In this document: in pieces, positions 1-6,916 of the stretch
How positions within the stretch are numbered: the stretch's first letter is position 1
Layout of the letters: each line of letters begins with the position of its first letter
Origin: SHLQ01 sp964445255
GTDB taxonomy: Bacteria; Actinomycetota; Acidimicrobiia; Acidimicrobiales; SHLQ01
DNA length: 11,634 nt
Assembly (NCBI GenBank): GCA_964445255.1
Contig: CAYUKM010000097.1
Location: forward strand, 1-11,634
Direction of reading: 5' to 3'
Notes under the pieces: model-generated
What the model saw: only the letters and a program-made list of their open reading frames with translations
Told to the model about the DNA's origin: nothing
Databases searched by the model: none
Position numbers and translations under genes: made by a program

Positions 1-908
1 CCATGGAAGACGAAGACGAAGAGGCCATGGAGGATGACGAAGACGCCATGGAAGATGACGAAGAGGCCATGGAAGACGACGCCGATGACGACACCCTCGC
101 TCTGGCAGATATCTCCACCAACGTGAACCTCGAGTTCGAAGGTCTTGAGCCTCTCGGGGACGCCTTCGTCTACGAAGGTTGGGTAATCATCGACGACGAG
201 CCGTACAGCACCGGCCGTTTCATCGTTGACGCCGACGGCAACAACGAATACCTAACCGGTTCGGCAATCGAAGACGTGTCGGGCGCATCAACGTTCGTCC
301 TGTCGATCGAACCTGCAGAAGGTGACGATCCCGCCCCATCAACGGTCCGTCTTCTCGCTGGCGACTTCGTCGACGGTGAAGCCGACCTCTCGGTCGGTCA
401 CCCGGCTGCGCTTGGCAATGACTTCAGCGATGCCTCTGGTCAGTTCATCTTGGCAACGCCGAGTACCGAATCGACCGACGACGAGCTCTACGGAGCCTGG
501 TTCATCGACATCGTCGATGGTGCCCCGGTAGCCGGTCTCGACCTTCCTGAGCTTCCCGAAGAGTGGATCTATGAAGGATGGGTCGTCATCGACGGTCAAG
601 CCGTCAGCACCGGTCGCTTCGTCGACCCAGCCGGACCCGACGACTTTGACGGCTTCGGAGGAGACGATGCCCCAGCTCCACCGTTCCCGGGTGAAGACTT
701 CATCCAGAACGCTCCCGAAGGCCTTGAGTTCCCTGCGAACCTGGCCGAGTCGACCGTCGTGATCAGCATCGAGCCTGCTGACGACGACAGCGCCGCACCG
801 TTCACGCTGAAGCCGCTTCTGGCTGAGGTCCCAGCAGATGCTGAAGCAGCTGACGAGATTCAACTCGGAAGCGGCCCTGTGCTCACCGGCGAGGCAACAC
901 TCGGCTGA
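1..908 (+). CDS. Secreted acidic protein with two RskA-like (anti-sigma-K C-terminal type) domains, 5' partial
   Basis: The reading frame is open at the left edge, so the true start and any signal peptide lie outside the window. Counting from the Met at base 3, residues 1-30 are an Asp/Glu-rich linker of MEDDE(D/E)A heptads. Two related domains follow, about residues 43-150 and 183-285. Each opens with a matching segment (YEGWVIIDDEPYSTGRF at 57-73, YEGWVVIDGQAVSTGRF at 190-206) and has a later SIEP strand. This pattern resembles the extracellular domain of RskA-type anti-sigma factors (PF10099-like), here duplicated and, in the visible part, without a membrane segment or sigma-binding part. 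The protein is strongly acidic and probably extracytoplasmic. A hairpin terminator follows 93 bases after the stop. The domain assignment is from remembered family patterns; the physiological role is unknown. Confidence 0.75.
   Translation, partial: MEDEDEEAMEDDEDAMEDDEEAMEDDADDDTLALADISTNVNLEFEGLEPLGDAFVYEGWVIIDDEPYSTGRFIVDADGNNEYLTGSAIEDVSGASTFVLSIEPAEGDDPAPSTVRLLAGDFVDGEADLSVGHPAALGNDFSDASGQFILATPSTESTDDELYGAWFIDIVDGAPVAGLDLPELPEEWIYEGWVVIDGQAVSTGRFVDPAGPDDFDGFGGDDAPAPPFPGEDFIQNAPEGLEFPANLAESTVVISIEPADDDSAAPFTLKPLLAEVPADAEAADEIQLGSGPVLTGEATLG
3..83 (+). repeat. Tandem 21-base repeat encoding an acidic heptapeptide
   Basis: Four units start at 3 (24 bases), 27 (21 bases), 48 (21 bases) and 69 (15 bases, incomplete). 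Each begins ATGGARGA and most end in GCC, encoding MEDEDEEA, MEDDEDA, MEDDEEA and MEDDA. The array probably continues to the left, since bases 1-2 are CC, as expected from a preceding GCC codon. Unit length is a multiple of three, so copy-number change would lengthen or shorten the acidic linker without shifting the frame. Each unit also supplies an in-frame ATG, which makes automatic start calling unreliable here. Confidence 0.8.
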
Positions 909-987
909 GCTTCCTCTCCTGCTGCACCGCCTATCCCTTCATAGGTAGTAGTCGCACGAAGAAGCTCCACCAGGCGCTCACACCTGC

Positions 988-1036
988 CTCCCGTAGGGAG
1001 CCGGTCCCTCGACAATGTCGAGGGACCGGTGTTCTT
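988..1036 (+). terminator. Tandem hairpins, probable terminator of the acidic-protein gene
   Basis: A small hairpin (CTCCC, loop GTA, GGGAG; 988-1000) directly precedes a perfect 13-bp hairpin (CCGGTCCCTCGAC 1001-1013, loop AAT, GTCGAGGGACCGG 1017-1029). The bases after it (TGTTCTT) are only moderately T-rich, so it is a strong stem with a weak U tract. It follows the upstream stop by about 90 bases and is the likely end of that transcript. On the minus strand no T-run follows the stem. Confidence 0.65.
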
Positions 1037-1353
1037 CGACTACCGGGCCAGCGGCGCTCGAGGCTTGCCCGATGGCGCGTGCCTCGACGTCGAGGGCTGC
1101 TACTGGTCGGCATCGGTTAACGGGTGGGCGCTGACCCGGATCACCCCCGACGGTGACATCGATACCGTCATCGACCTACCGGTGGCCATGCCGACCATGC
1201 CCGCGTTTGGTGGGAACGACCTGTCGACGATCTTCGTCACCAGCATCGACGGGGGAGAAGTCGACTCGGCGCGGAGCCAAGGGGTTCCCGCCGGGAGTGC
1301 TGGCGGTCGACGCTGGGTTCCAGGGCGTTCCCGAAACCCGATCCGCGCTCTAG
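1032..1353 (+). pseudogene. Remnant of an SMP-30/gluconolactonase family gene (C-terminal third, frameshifted)
   Basis: In one frame, from about 1032 to 1260, the translation reads like the C-terminal part of SMP-30/regucalcin beta-propeller lactonases. It has GLPDGACLDVEGCYWSA (the Asp of PDG is a metal ligand in this family), then a TPDG turn, then TMPAFGGNDLSTIFVTSI, matching the FGG...YVTS block. After about 1258-1287 the similarity continues in the next frame as GVLAVDAGFQGVPETRSAL, the family's usual C-terminal end, closing with TAG at 1351-1353. A frameshift therefore lies near 1258-1287. The N-terminal two thirds of the propeller are absent; upstream sequence is the hairpin and a stop at 942. 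The gene cannot make a working enzyme. Its TAG directly abuts the reverse-strand TAG of the PPK2 gene. The family call is from motif recognition and is fairly secure. Confidence 0.75.
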
Positions 1354-2169
1354 CTACTCGACGACGACGCCCTCGAGCTCAGGGTTCGGTGGGAAGTCAT
1401 CGGAGGCCAGCTTCTCCAAGGTGTCGACCAGGATCTGGCTGATCACGATGTTGCGGTACCACTTGCGGTTTGCCGGCACCACGAACCACGGCGCGTCGGG
1501 CGTCGATGTTTCCATCACCATGTCGCCAAAGGCTGTTTGGTAGTCGTCCCAAAGCTTGCGCTCTTCAAGGTCGCCGAACTCGAACTTCCAGTGCTTGGCG
1601 GGGTCATCGATCCTGGCCTGGAGTCGCTCGCGCTGCTCGTCCTTGGAGATATGCAGAAAGATTTTGACGACCGCGGTTCCTTCGTCGGTTAGCATCTGCT
1701 CGAAGTTGCGAATGTGCTCGTAGCGCTTGCGCCATCGCTCTTCGGGGACGAGGTCTCGCACCCGAACGACCAACACATCCTCGTAGTGGCTGCGGTTGAA
1801 AATGTTGATGTGGCCCGCCGCCGGGGTGTGCTGGTGAATTCGCCACAGGTAGTCGTGCGCAAGTTCATTCGAGGTTGGCTTCTTGAACGAGGCGATGTGC
1901 ACTCCCTGTGGGTTCGTCTTGTCGAACACCGCTCGGATGGTTCCGTCTTTGCCGCCGGTGTCGGTCGCCTGCAGCACGAAGAGCAACTTTTCTTTGCCGT
2001 AGGCGTACAGCTGCTCCTGTAATTCCTCAACCCGATTGTTTAAGGCCTTGAAGATCGGCTTGGCGTCCGCCTTGGTGAGGCCGCCGTTGGCGTTCTGGTC
2101 GATGCTGTTGAGCCCAGCAAAGGTGGCCGGCTCAACGCGATAGTCGTCGTAGGGGACGTGAGTGGTCAT
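1354..2169 (-). CDS. ppk2: Polyphosphate kinase 2 family protein (polyphosphate:nucleotide phosphotransferase)
   Basis: A 271-aa cytosolic enzyme of the PPK2 family, which moves phosphate between polyphosphate and nucleoside mono- or diphosphates. Visible motifs are the Walker A loop ATDTGGKDGTIR (68-79), NPQGVHIASFKKPT (86-99), the Walker B region INIFNRSHYEDVLVVRV (121-137), and a Lys/Arg-rich lid (WRKRYEHIRNFEQML, 146-160). These resemble the single-domain PPK2_rel_1/class III type rather than class II, but nucleotide preference (AMP, ADP or GDP) cannot be read from motifs alone. The start at 2169 is chosen because AAAGGA lies six bases upstream and residues after it match the family; an in-frame upstream extension is Ser-rich and unlike it. 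The SD overlaps the stop of the YIP1-like gene 10 bases upstream, implying one operon with translational coupling. Confidence 0.93.
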   Translation of the reverse strand: MTTHVPYDDYRVEPATFAGLNSIDQNANGGLTKADAKPIFKALNNRVEELQEQLYAYGKEKLLFVLQATDTGGKDGTIRAVFDKTNPQGVHIASFKKPTSNELAHDYLWRIHQHTPAAGHINIFNRSHYEDVLVVRVRDLVPEERWRKRYEHIRNFEQMLTDEGTAVVKIFLHISKDEQRERLQARIDDPAKHWKFEFGDLEERKLWDDYQTAFGDMVMETSTPDAPWFVVPANRKWYRNIVISQILVDTLEKLASDDFPPNPELEGVVVE

Positions 2170-2179
2170 GCGAAGTCCT

Positions 2180-2674
2180 TTAGAAGATAGCGGTGAAGAT
2201 AAACCGGAGGACGAGGCGGATAACGAGGCCAATCACGATGACGACGGCGGTGGGTACAGATGGCAGGTCAAGTCCCGCCCGGATTGCCTTAAACAACACC
2301 CAGAAGTACCACAACAGCGAGAGCAAACCGATGAAAGGAATGACGGCCAGCCAAGTGACAACGGCCGCAAACCCGGTGACTCGGAGCATCTCGCCAAGCG
2401 TCGATTGGGCGTTGAAGAAGCGAACGCCCACGAAGTTGATGATTGCAGCAAGGGCAACCCAGCTCAACAGGGTGGACACGATGCCCACGATGAAGATCGT
2501 GAAGAAGGACGAACTGCCGCCGACGATCGAGTTGCCGAGCCCGCCGCCAATCCCGGCAAGAACTGCGGAGACGGCAACGACGATCCCGGCTTGCACTGTC
2601 GCGGACTGGTCATGCTCGACTTCTTCGAAGGTGGCGACGTCGCCTTTGAATGCGCCGATGAGGCGTGGAACCAT
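2180..2674 (-). CDS. YIP1-family-like multi-pass membrane protein
   Basis: A 164-aa integral membrane protein. A short cytosolic N-terminus (MVPRLIGAFKGDVATFEEVE) is followed by about four to five hydrophobic segments, near residues 28-46, 56-82, 98-130 (one or two spans) and 140-162. Gly-rich GIGGGLGNSI lies between the first two, and an LL-WYFWVLFKAIRAG stretch comes before the last. Overall length and topology match bacterial Yip1-domain proteins (PF04893-like), whose biochemical function is unknown. The start at 2674 is supported by GGGAG about eight bases upstream. It is first in an operon with the PPK2 gene, which begins 10 bases after its stop. Family assignment is by pattern, not by search. 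Confidence 0.78.
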   Translation of the reverse strand: MVPRLIGAFKGDVATFEEVEHDQSATVQAGIVVAVSAVLAGIGGGLGNSIVGGSSSFFTIFIVGIVSTLLSWVALAAIINFVGVRFFNAQSTLGEMLRVTGFAAVVTWLAVIPFIGLLSLLWYFWVLFKAIRAGLDLPSVPTAVVIVIGLVIRLVLRFIFTAIF

Positions 2675-2719
2675 GATTTTCTCCCAGCTAGCGGTCGACG
2701 TGCCCGTACGGTGCGCTGA

Positions 2720-2729
2720 CCCGATCGGG
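2720..2729. promoter_or_regulatory. Perfect 10-bp palindrome CCCGATCGGG in a divergent intergenic region
   Basis: The 119-base gap between the divergent YIP1-like and acyl-CoA dehydrogenase genes contains CCCGATCGGG. A second CCGATCG follows at 2731-2737, giving two CGATCG cores spaced by one helical turn. This is compatible with a dimeric repressor site governing one or both genes. CGATCG-type words are common in GC-rich genomes, so the evidence is weak. Confidence 0.3.
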
Positions 2730-2781
2730 ACCGATCGTAGCAGCACTGACGGTTCGACTCGCAGGGTAAGTGACCGGCGGG

Positions 2782-2796
2782 TAGGTTCTGGGAATG
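2782..2796 (+). promoter_or_regulatory. Putative leaderless promoter -10 (TAGGTT) of the acyl-CoA dehydrogenase gene
   Basis: TAGGTT at 2782-2787 fits the actinobacterial TANNNT -10 pattern and ends exactly six bases before the ATG at 2794, which places the expected transcription start on the A of the ATG. No convincing Shine-Dalgarno sequence lies at the normal distance (only CTGGGA touches the ATG). No clear -35 is visible. Confidence 0.4.
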
Positions 2797-3909
2797 CAGT
2801 TCGCCTTTACCGAGGAACAAGAGCAACTTCGAGGGTTCGTCCGCCAGTTCCTCGAAGAGAAGTCCTCCGAAGCTGCGGTCCGGGAAGTCATGGAAACCGA
2901 GTCGGGATACGACAAAGCGGTCTGGGCACAAATGGCCGAACAGATGGGCCTCCAAGGACTCGCCATTCCTGAAGAGTACGGCGGCCAGGGCTTCGGTTGG
3001 GTTGAACTCGGGATCGTTCTGGAGGAGATGGGGCGAGCACTGCTCTGCGCCCCGTTTTTCTCTACCGCTGTTCTCGCGACCTCCGCCTTGCTGTATGCCG
3101 ACGATGCAGACGCAGCTGGGGAATACCTCCCGAAGATCGCGAGCGGCGAACTCATCGCAACGGTGGCCCTCATTGAAGAGAGCGGCAGCTGGGAAGAGGC
3201 CGGAGTTACGGCCACCGCTACGAAAGACGGCGACGACTGGAAGCTGGACGGCGCCAAGCACTACGTCCTCGACGGCCACATCGCAGGCCTACTGATCGTC
3301 GTTGCCCGAACCGATGCTGGCGTGTCGCTGTTCGCGGTCGACGGCGACGCGTCCGGGCTCACTCGAACCAAGCTCTCGACAATGGACCAAACCCGCACGC
3401 AGGCCAAGATCGAACTGTCCTCCACGCCGGGGCATCTGATCGGCGCCGACGGCCAAGGATGGGAGACGATAACGAAGGTTCTCGAACGCGCAGCGGTAGG
3501 GCTCGCAGCAGAACAGGTCGGAGGAGTCGAGCTTGTCATGGAAATGGCAGTCGCCTATGCGAAGGACCGAAAGCAGTTCGGTCGTCCGATCGGCTCTTTC
3601 CAAGCCATCAAGCACAAGTGCGCTGACATGTTGCTCGAAGTCGAGGCAGCGAAGTCCGCCGCCTATTACGCCGCCTGGTGTGCTTCGGTCGACAACGACG
3701 AACTCCCTGCCATGGCGAGCCTGGCGAAGAGCTACTGCTCCGAGGCGTATTTCCGGGCCGCGTCAGAGAACATCCAAATTCACGGTGGGATTGGTTTCAC
3801 CTGGGAGCATCCAGCCCATCTGTATTTCAAACGCGCAAAGAGTTCAGAGCTGCTGTTTGGCAACCCGACATATCACCGAGCCCGCTTGGCCGAGGACATT
3901 GGTTTGTAG
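2794..3909 (+). CDS. Acyl-CoA dehydrogenase family protein
   Basis: A 371-aa soluble flavoenzyme of the acyl-CoA dehydrogenase fold, normally oxidising an acyl-CoA to the enoyl-CoA and passing electrons to ETF. The N-terminal helical domain runs to about residue 115 (IPEEYGGQGFGWVELGIVLEEMGRA at 58-82 is typical). A beta domain covers about 120-215, and the C-terminal helical domain holds DRKQFGRPIGSFQAIKHK (258-275) and IQIHGGIGFTWEHP (327-340). The usual MCAD catalytic Glu position is Phe355 here (SSELLFGN). A Glu (E231 in VLERAAVG) lies where isovaleryl- and long-chain enzymes carry theirs. Actinobacterial relatives often act on steroid or branched-chain CoA esters and may form heterodimers; substrate is unknown. 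It stands alone between a divergent operon and the phosphatase operon 108 bases downstream. Confidence 0.93.
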   Translation: MQFAFTEEQEQLRGFVRQFLEEKSSEAAVREVMETESGYDKAVWAQMAEQMGLQGLAIPEEYGGQGFGWVELGIVLEEMGRALLCAPFFSTAVLATSALLYADDADAAGEYLPKIASGELIATVALIEESGSWEEAGVTATATKDGDDWKLDGAKHYVLDGHIAGLLIVVARTDAGVSLFAVDGDASGLTRTKLSTMDQTRTQAKIELSSTPGHLIGADGQGWETITKVLERAAVGLAAEQVGGVELVMEMAVAYAKDRKQFGRPIGSFQAIKHKCADMLLEVEAAKSAAYYAAWCASVDNDELPAMASLAKSYCSEAYFRAASENIQIHGGIGFTWEHPAHLYFKRAKSSELLFGNPTYHRARLAEDIGL

Positions 3910-3968
3910 GCCAAGAGGCCCAGCATTTCATAGGAAAGCGTACTCAACCATAGAATGGCAAGCGCGGG

Positions 3969-3974
3969 TACTAT
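3969..3974 (+). promoter_or_regulatory. Possible -10 element (TACTAT) of the phosphatase-kinase-nucleotidyltransferase operon
   Basis: TACTAT matches four of six bases of TATAAT and the TANNNT pattern. It lies 43 bases before the ATG at 4018, giving a leader of about 37 bases that contains the AGGAG at 4005-4009. No good -35 is visible at 16-18 bases upstream, so this is tentative. Confidence 0.3.
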
Positions 3975-4017
3975 CGCAGTTGTGCCCCTACCTGTGGGCG
4001 TATGAGGAGATGTAGGT

Positions 4018-4848
4018 ATGCAGTTCTTTGCCGATGTTGCTGTTGAAGCAGCAACGCTCGCTGGCAAACACTTAGCTAGCAATTTTCGTAGCCACCACGC
4101 ATCGGTCTTTGGCACCGACATCATGTCCGTCGGCAACCGAAGCCTTTCCAAAGAGGTCACTTCTGCCAGCGACCATGAAGCTGATGAGATCATCATGGGT
4201 CATCTCACCGACAGGTGCCCCGATCACAACCTGCTCACTGAAGAAACCGGGCTTGTCGACCGTGGCAGTGACTACACCTGGATTGTTGATCCACTCGATG
4301 GCAGCAGCAACTTCTTGAACCACAACCCGTTCTTTGCGGTGTCTATCGCACTGGCGTACAAGAACGAACCGATCACCGGTGTGATCTTTGCGCCCTACAT
4401 CGAGGAGATGGTGGTCGCTCGTAAGGACCATGGATGCACGATCAATGGGCGACCGGTGATGGTCTCCGATACGGCCGAGCTCGCCAAGACCTACGTCGTT
4501 GGTTGTCCTGGTGGCGAGAAGAGCAACGTTCGGTTCGCAGAGATCGAATACACCCTGCACAAACAGAACAAGGACTTCCGCAAGATCGGTTCCGCCGCCA
4601 TCGAGTGCTACATGGTTGCAGCCGGTCGCGTCGATGCGTTCACCACGTTGACTATCTCACCATGGGATGTGGCTGCCGGTGTGCTGTGTGTACAAGAAGC
4701 CGGCGGCAAGGTCAGTGACTTCCACGGGCAACCGTGGAACCTTGAAAAGACCGACCTGCTGGTCTCGAATGGCGATGTCCACGACATCATCCTTGAAGAG
4801 ATCGAGAAGGCTGGAGCGAACGTTCCACTTGCACAATTCAAGAAATGA
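4018..4848 (+). CDS. Inositol monophosphatase family phosphatase
   Basis: A 276-aa Mg2+/Li+-type phosphatase of the inositol monophosphatase superfamily, acting on a small phosphorylated alcohol or sugar. Motifs are complete: KEVTSASDHEAD (45-56), the metal-binding pair in LLTEETG (E75, E76), WIVDPLDGSSNF (88-99, D91 and D94; DGSSNF replaces the common DGTTNF), and SPWDVAAGVLCVQEAGG (215-230, D217). Length is normal for the family. AGGAG at 4005-4009 sits eight bases before the ATG. Its stop overlaps the start of the MtnK-like gene (ATGA at 4845-4848), so the two are translationally coupled. The family includes inositol-1-phosphatases, histidinol-phosphatases and 3',5'-bisphosphate nucleotidases, and these motifs do not separate them. 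Context suggests a sugar-phosphate substrate linked to the kinase next door. Confidence 0.92.
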   Translation: MQFFADVAVEAATLAGKHLASNFRSHHASVFGTDIMSVGNRSLSKEVTSASDHEADEIIMGHLTDRCPDHNLLTEETGLVDRGSDYTWIVDPLDGSSNFLNHNPFFAVSIALAYKNEPITGVIFAPYIEEMVVARKDHGCTINGRPVMVSDTAELAKTYVVGCPGGEKSNVRFAEIEYTLHKQNKDFRKIGSAAIECYMVAAGRVDAFTTLTISPWDVAAGVLCVQEAGGKVSDFHGQPWNLEKTDLLVSNGDVHDIILEEIEKAGANVPLAQFKK

Positions 4849-6113
4849 CCAACACTGAGTACCGCATACTTGATCGTGAAAGTCTGCCGTCCTATTTAAG
4901 CGACATTCCGGCTGCTCTCGAGGTGCTGAACGGTGGTCAGCCCGTCAGCGCAGGCGATATCGACATTATCGAGATCGGTGATGGCAATCTCAACTTCGTC
5001 TACCGAGTCACGAACGCGAGCGATTCGACGCGCTCGGTGATCGTGAAACAAGCCGTTCCGTACTTGCGCATGGTGGGTGAGCAGTGGCCACTAAGTCGAG
5101 ACCGGATGAAGTACGAGATTCGTGCCTTGCAGGTCTACAACGGCGTCGTACCCGATCTCGTACCCACGATCTTTCACGCCGACGAAGAGATGAGCACTCT
5201 CATCATGCAGTACCTCGGCGATCACATCATTTTGAGACGGGGAATGATCGACGGCGTCTACTACCCCAAGGTGGCCGAACACATTGGCGTGTTCATGGCT
5301 GAAACCTTGTTCAAGACGAGTGCCTGGTCGATGGCCAGCGAAGAACGCCGCGCCTTGATGGACCAGTTCACGCTCAACGATGAACTGTGCAAGCTCACTG
5401 AAGAGTTCATCTTCACCTTCCCGTACATGGAGCATGACTCGAACTATTCGAATCCTGCCACCGACGAGTGGGCGAAGGCGAACATCCACACCGACACGCA
5501 GTACAAGCTCGACGTGCTTGCGTTCAAAGACCTTTTCGTCGCGAAGACCGACGCCTTGTTGCATGCTGATCTCCACACGGGCTCATTGATGGTGAACCAG
5601 GACGAGAGCTACGTCATCGACATGGAGTTCGCCTATTTCGGGCCGTTCGGCTTCGACGTTGGCAAGGTCATCTCAAACTTCTTGCTCGCGGCAACCGCAC
5701 ATTTTGAACGCGCGGGCGGCGCTGACTATCGCGAGTGGCTAATCGATCAGATCGCCATCATCTGGAACACCTTCGAAGAGCGCTTTCTCGCGCTGTGGCG
5801 TGAAGCCGACGCCTCGACCATGTTGATCGACGGGTTGCTCACGGCGAGCGAGTTCGACCAGCTCACACAGAACTTCATGCTCGACCTACTTCGGGAGTCC
5901 GCTGGGTTCTGCGCGTGCTCGATGGCACGACGCACCGTAGGCATAGCCGGTGTTGCCGATGTCCGCGATATCGAGGATCTCGGCCGTCGTTCGGCGCTGG
6001 AGATCGCCAATCTCCAGCTCAGTAAAGCGATCATGGCTGCTCGCCACGACCTGTCCTCTATAGAAGACTGGCAGAACCTGGCGAGGGACTTCTACAACGC
6101 ACAAGACCTGTAA
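4845..6113 (+). CDS. mtnK: S-methyl-5-thioribose kinase (MtnK) homologue
   Basis: A 422-aa kinase of the APH/choline-kinase-like fold that closely resembles 5-methylthioribose kinase, which phosphorylates the anomeric O1 of methylthioribose in methionine salvage. Signature segments are EIGDGNLNFVYRV (43-55, nucleotide loop), VIVKQAVPYLR (65-75, ATP lysine K68), LLHADLHTGSLMV (238-250, catalytic D242), VIDMEFAYFGPFGFDVG (257-273, the DxE metal motif typical of MtnK) and ESAGFCACSMARRTVGIAGVADV (351-373). Its length is close to the usual ~400 aa. It overlaps the phosphatase gene by four bases and is followed after 11 bases by a nucleotidyltransferase. No methylthioribose-1-phosphate isomerase (mtnA) or other salvage gene is visible, and both neighbours are unusual for mtnK, so substrate specificity may have drifted to another pentose. 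Confidence 0.88.
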   Translation: MTNTEYRILDRESLPSYLSDIPAALEVLNGGQPVSAGDIDIIEIGDGNLNFVYRVTNASDSTRSVIVKQAVPYLRMVGEQWPLSRDRMKYEIRALQVYNGVVPDLVPTIFHADEEMSTLIMQYLGDHIILRRGMIDGVYYPKVAEHIGVFMAETLFKTSAWSMASEERRALMDQFTLNDELCKLTEEFIFTFPYMEHDSNYSNPATDEWAKANIHTDTQYKLDVLAFKDLFVAKTDALLHADLHTGSLMVNQDESYVIDMEFAYFGPFGFDVGKVISNFLLAATAHFERAGGADYREWLIDQIAIIWNTFEERFLALWREADASTMLIDGLLTASEFDQLTQNFMLDLLRESAGFCACSMARRTVGIAGVADVRDIEDLGRRSALEIANLQLSKAIMAARHDLSSIEDWQNLARDFYNAQDL

Positions 6114-6124
6114 GGGGAAATAAC

Positions 6125-6877
6125 GTGTCGGATCAGTTGATTGGGATCATTCCCGCCGCCGGTAGCGGTATTCGAGCAAGGCCATACACCTACGAGCTGC
6201 ACAAGGGCATGTTTCTCATCGACGGCAAACCCAACATTCAGCGCCATCTTGAACTGATGCGCGACGAAATGGGGATCGAAGAGATCGTCATCGTGCTCGG
6301 CTACATGGCCGAGACCATCACGGAGTTCTTCGGCGATGGATCAGAGCATGGGGTTCGCCTGACGTACGTCGAGAACCAGCATCTCGATAAGGGGTGGGCT
6401 TGGTCGGTGCTTCTGGCCAAGCCATATATGGCTGGACGCCTCGGCGTCGTCATGCTCGCTGACGAATTTTACCTCGACAGCAACCTCGGCGAGATCACCA
6501 AGATCGACGGTGAGTTCAGCGTCGTCGTTCCGGTTAAGCCGGTGGACAACCCCGATCTCATCAAGAAGAACTTCTCCGTGGAACGCGACGGCTCTCGAAT
6601 TGTTCGCTTGGTCGAGAACCCTGTCTCCACGCCAAATGATCTTCTGGGCATGGCGGCCTTCGTTGTTCAACCCGACGTAATGACCGAGCTCGAAGCCGCC
6701 TTTGAGGGTGGACGCTCATCGCTCGACTTCGTCACTTTCGTCGACGACTTGATCCGAAACGGCCAGACCGTCGGCGCATTCGACCTCGTTGGCGACTACA
6801 TCAACCTCAACGACGTTGCGAGCATGGAAGCAGCCCAAGACGCAGCGATTCGTAGTCGGCTCTCGTCCGAGAGCTAG
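6125..6877 (+). CDS. RmlA-like sugar-phosphate nucleotidyltransferase (NTP_transferase family)
   Basis: A 250-aa nucleotidyltransferase that should join an NTP to a sugar or alcohol phosphate. It shows the signature GIIPAAGSGIRARP...HKG (7-28, glycine-rich loop plus Lys27), VVMLADEFYL (108-117, metal-binding Asp113), ENPVSTPNDLLGMAAFVV (164-181), and the C-terminal DYINLND...AAQDA block (224-240) seen in glucose-1-phosphate thymidylyl- and cytidylyltransferases. At 250 aa it matches the short RmlA/IspD-size enzymes without a left-handed helix. The GTG start at 6125 is supported by AAGGGGA at 6112-6118, overlapping the kinase stop. The nucleotide used and the sugar are not readable. Being downstream of an anomeric kinase suggests it activates that kinase's product. 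Alternatives are phosphocholine- or inositol-phosphate cytidylyltransferase. Confidence 0.88.
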   Translation: MSDQLIGIIPAAGSGIRARPYTYELHKGMFLIDGKPNIQRHLELMRDEMGIEEIVIVLGYMAETITEFFGDGSEHGVRLTYVENQHLDKGWAWSVLLAKPYMAGRLGVVMLADEFYLDSNLGEITKIDGEFSVVVPVKPVDNPDLIKKNFSVERDGSRIVRLVENPVSTPNDLLGMAAFVVQPDVMTELEAAFEGGRSSLDFVTFVDDLIRNGQTVGAFDLVGDYINLNDVASMEAAQDAAIRSRLSSES

Positions 6878-6901
6878 TTACTCATCGGCCGTGCGCGTCG
6901 T

Positions 6902-6916
6902 TAAGGTGGGCGGGTG
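6902..6916 (+). promoter_or_regulatory. Possible leaderless promoter -10 (TAAGGT) before a GTG start
   Basis: TAAGGT at 6902-6907 fits TANNNT and ends six bases before the GTG at 6914, the same geometry as at 2782 and 7646. The same bases also contain AAGGTGG, a usable but close Shine-Dalgarno sequence, so read-through translation from the upstream operon is an equal alternative. Confidence 0.3.

Noticed and set aside
339..863. Minus-strand open frame opposite the acidic protein
   Set aside because: The plus frame has two internally related domains and a tandem repeat; the reverse frame arises from GC-rich codon bias.
984..997. CTGCCTCCCGTAGG matches the antisense of a universal 16S rRNA segment
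   Set aside because: Only 14 bases agree, the flanks have no rRNA character, and the bases form part of local hairpins; taken as chance.
2162..2719. Long plus-strand open frame opposite the YIP1-like gene
   Set aside because: It is an antisense shadow: highly charged low-complexity translation, no SD, while the minus frame encodes convincing membrane segments.
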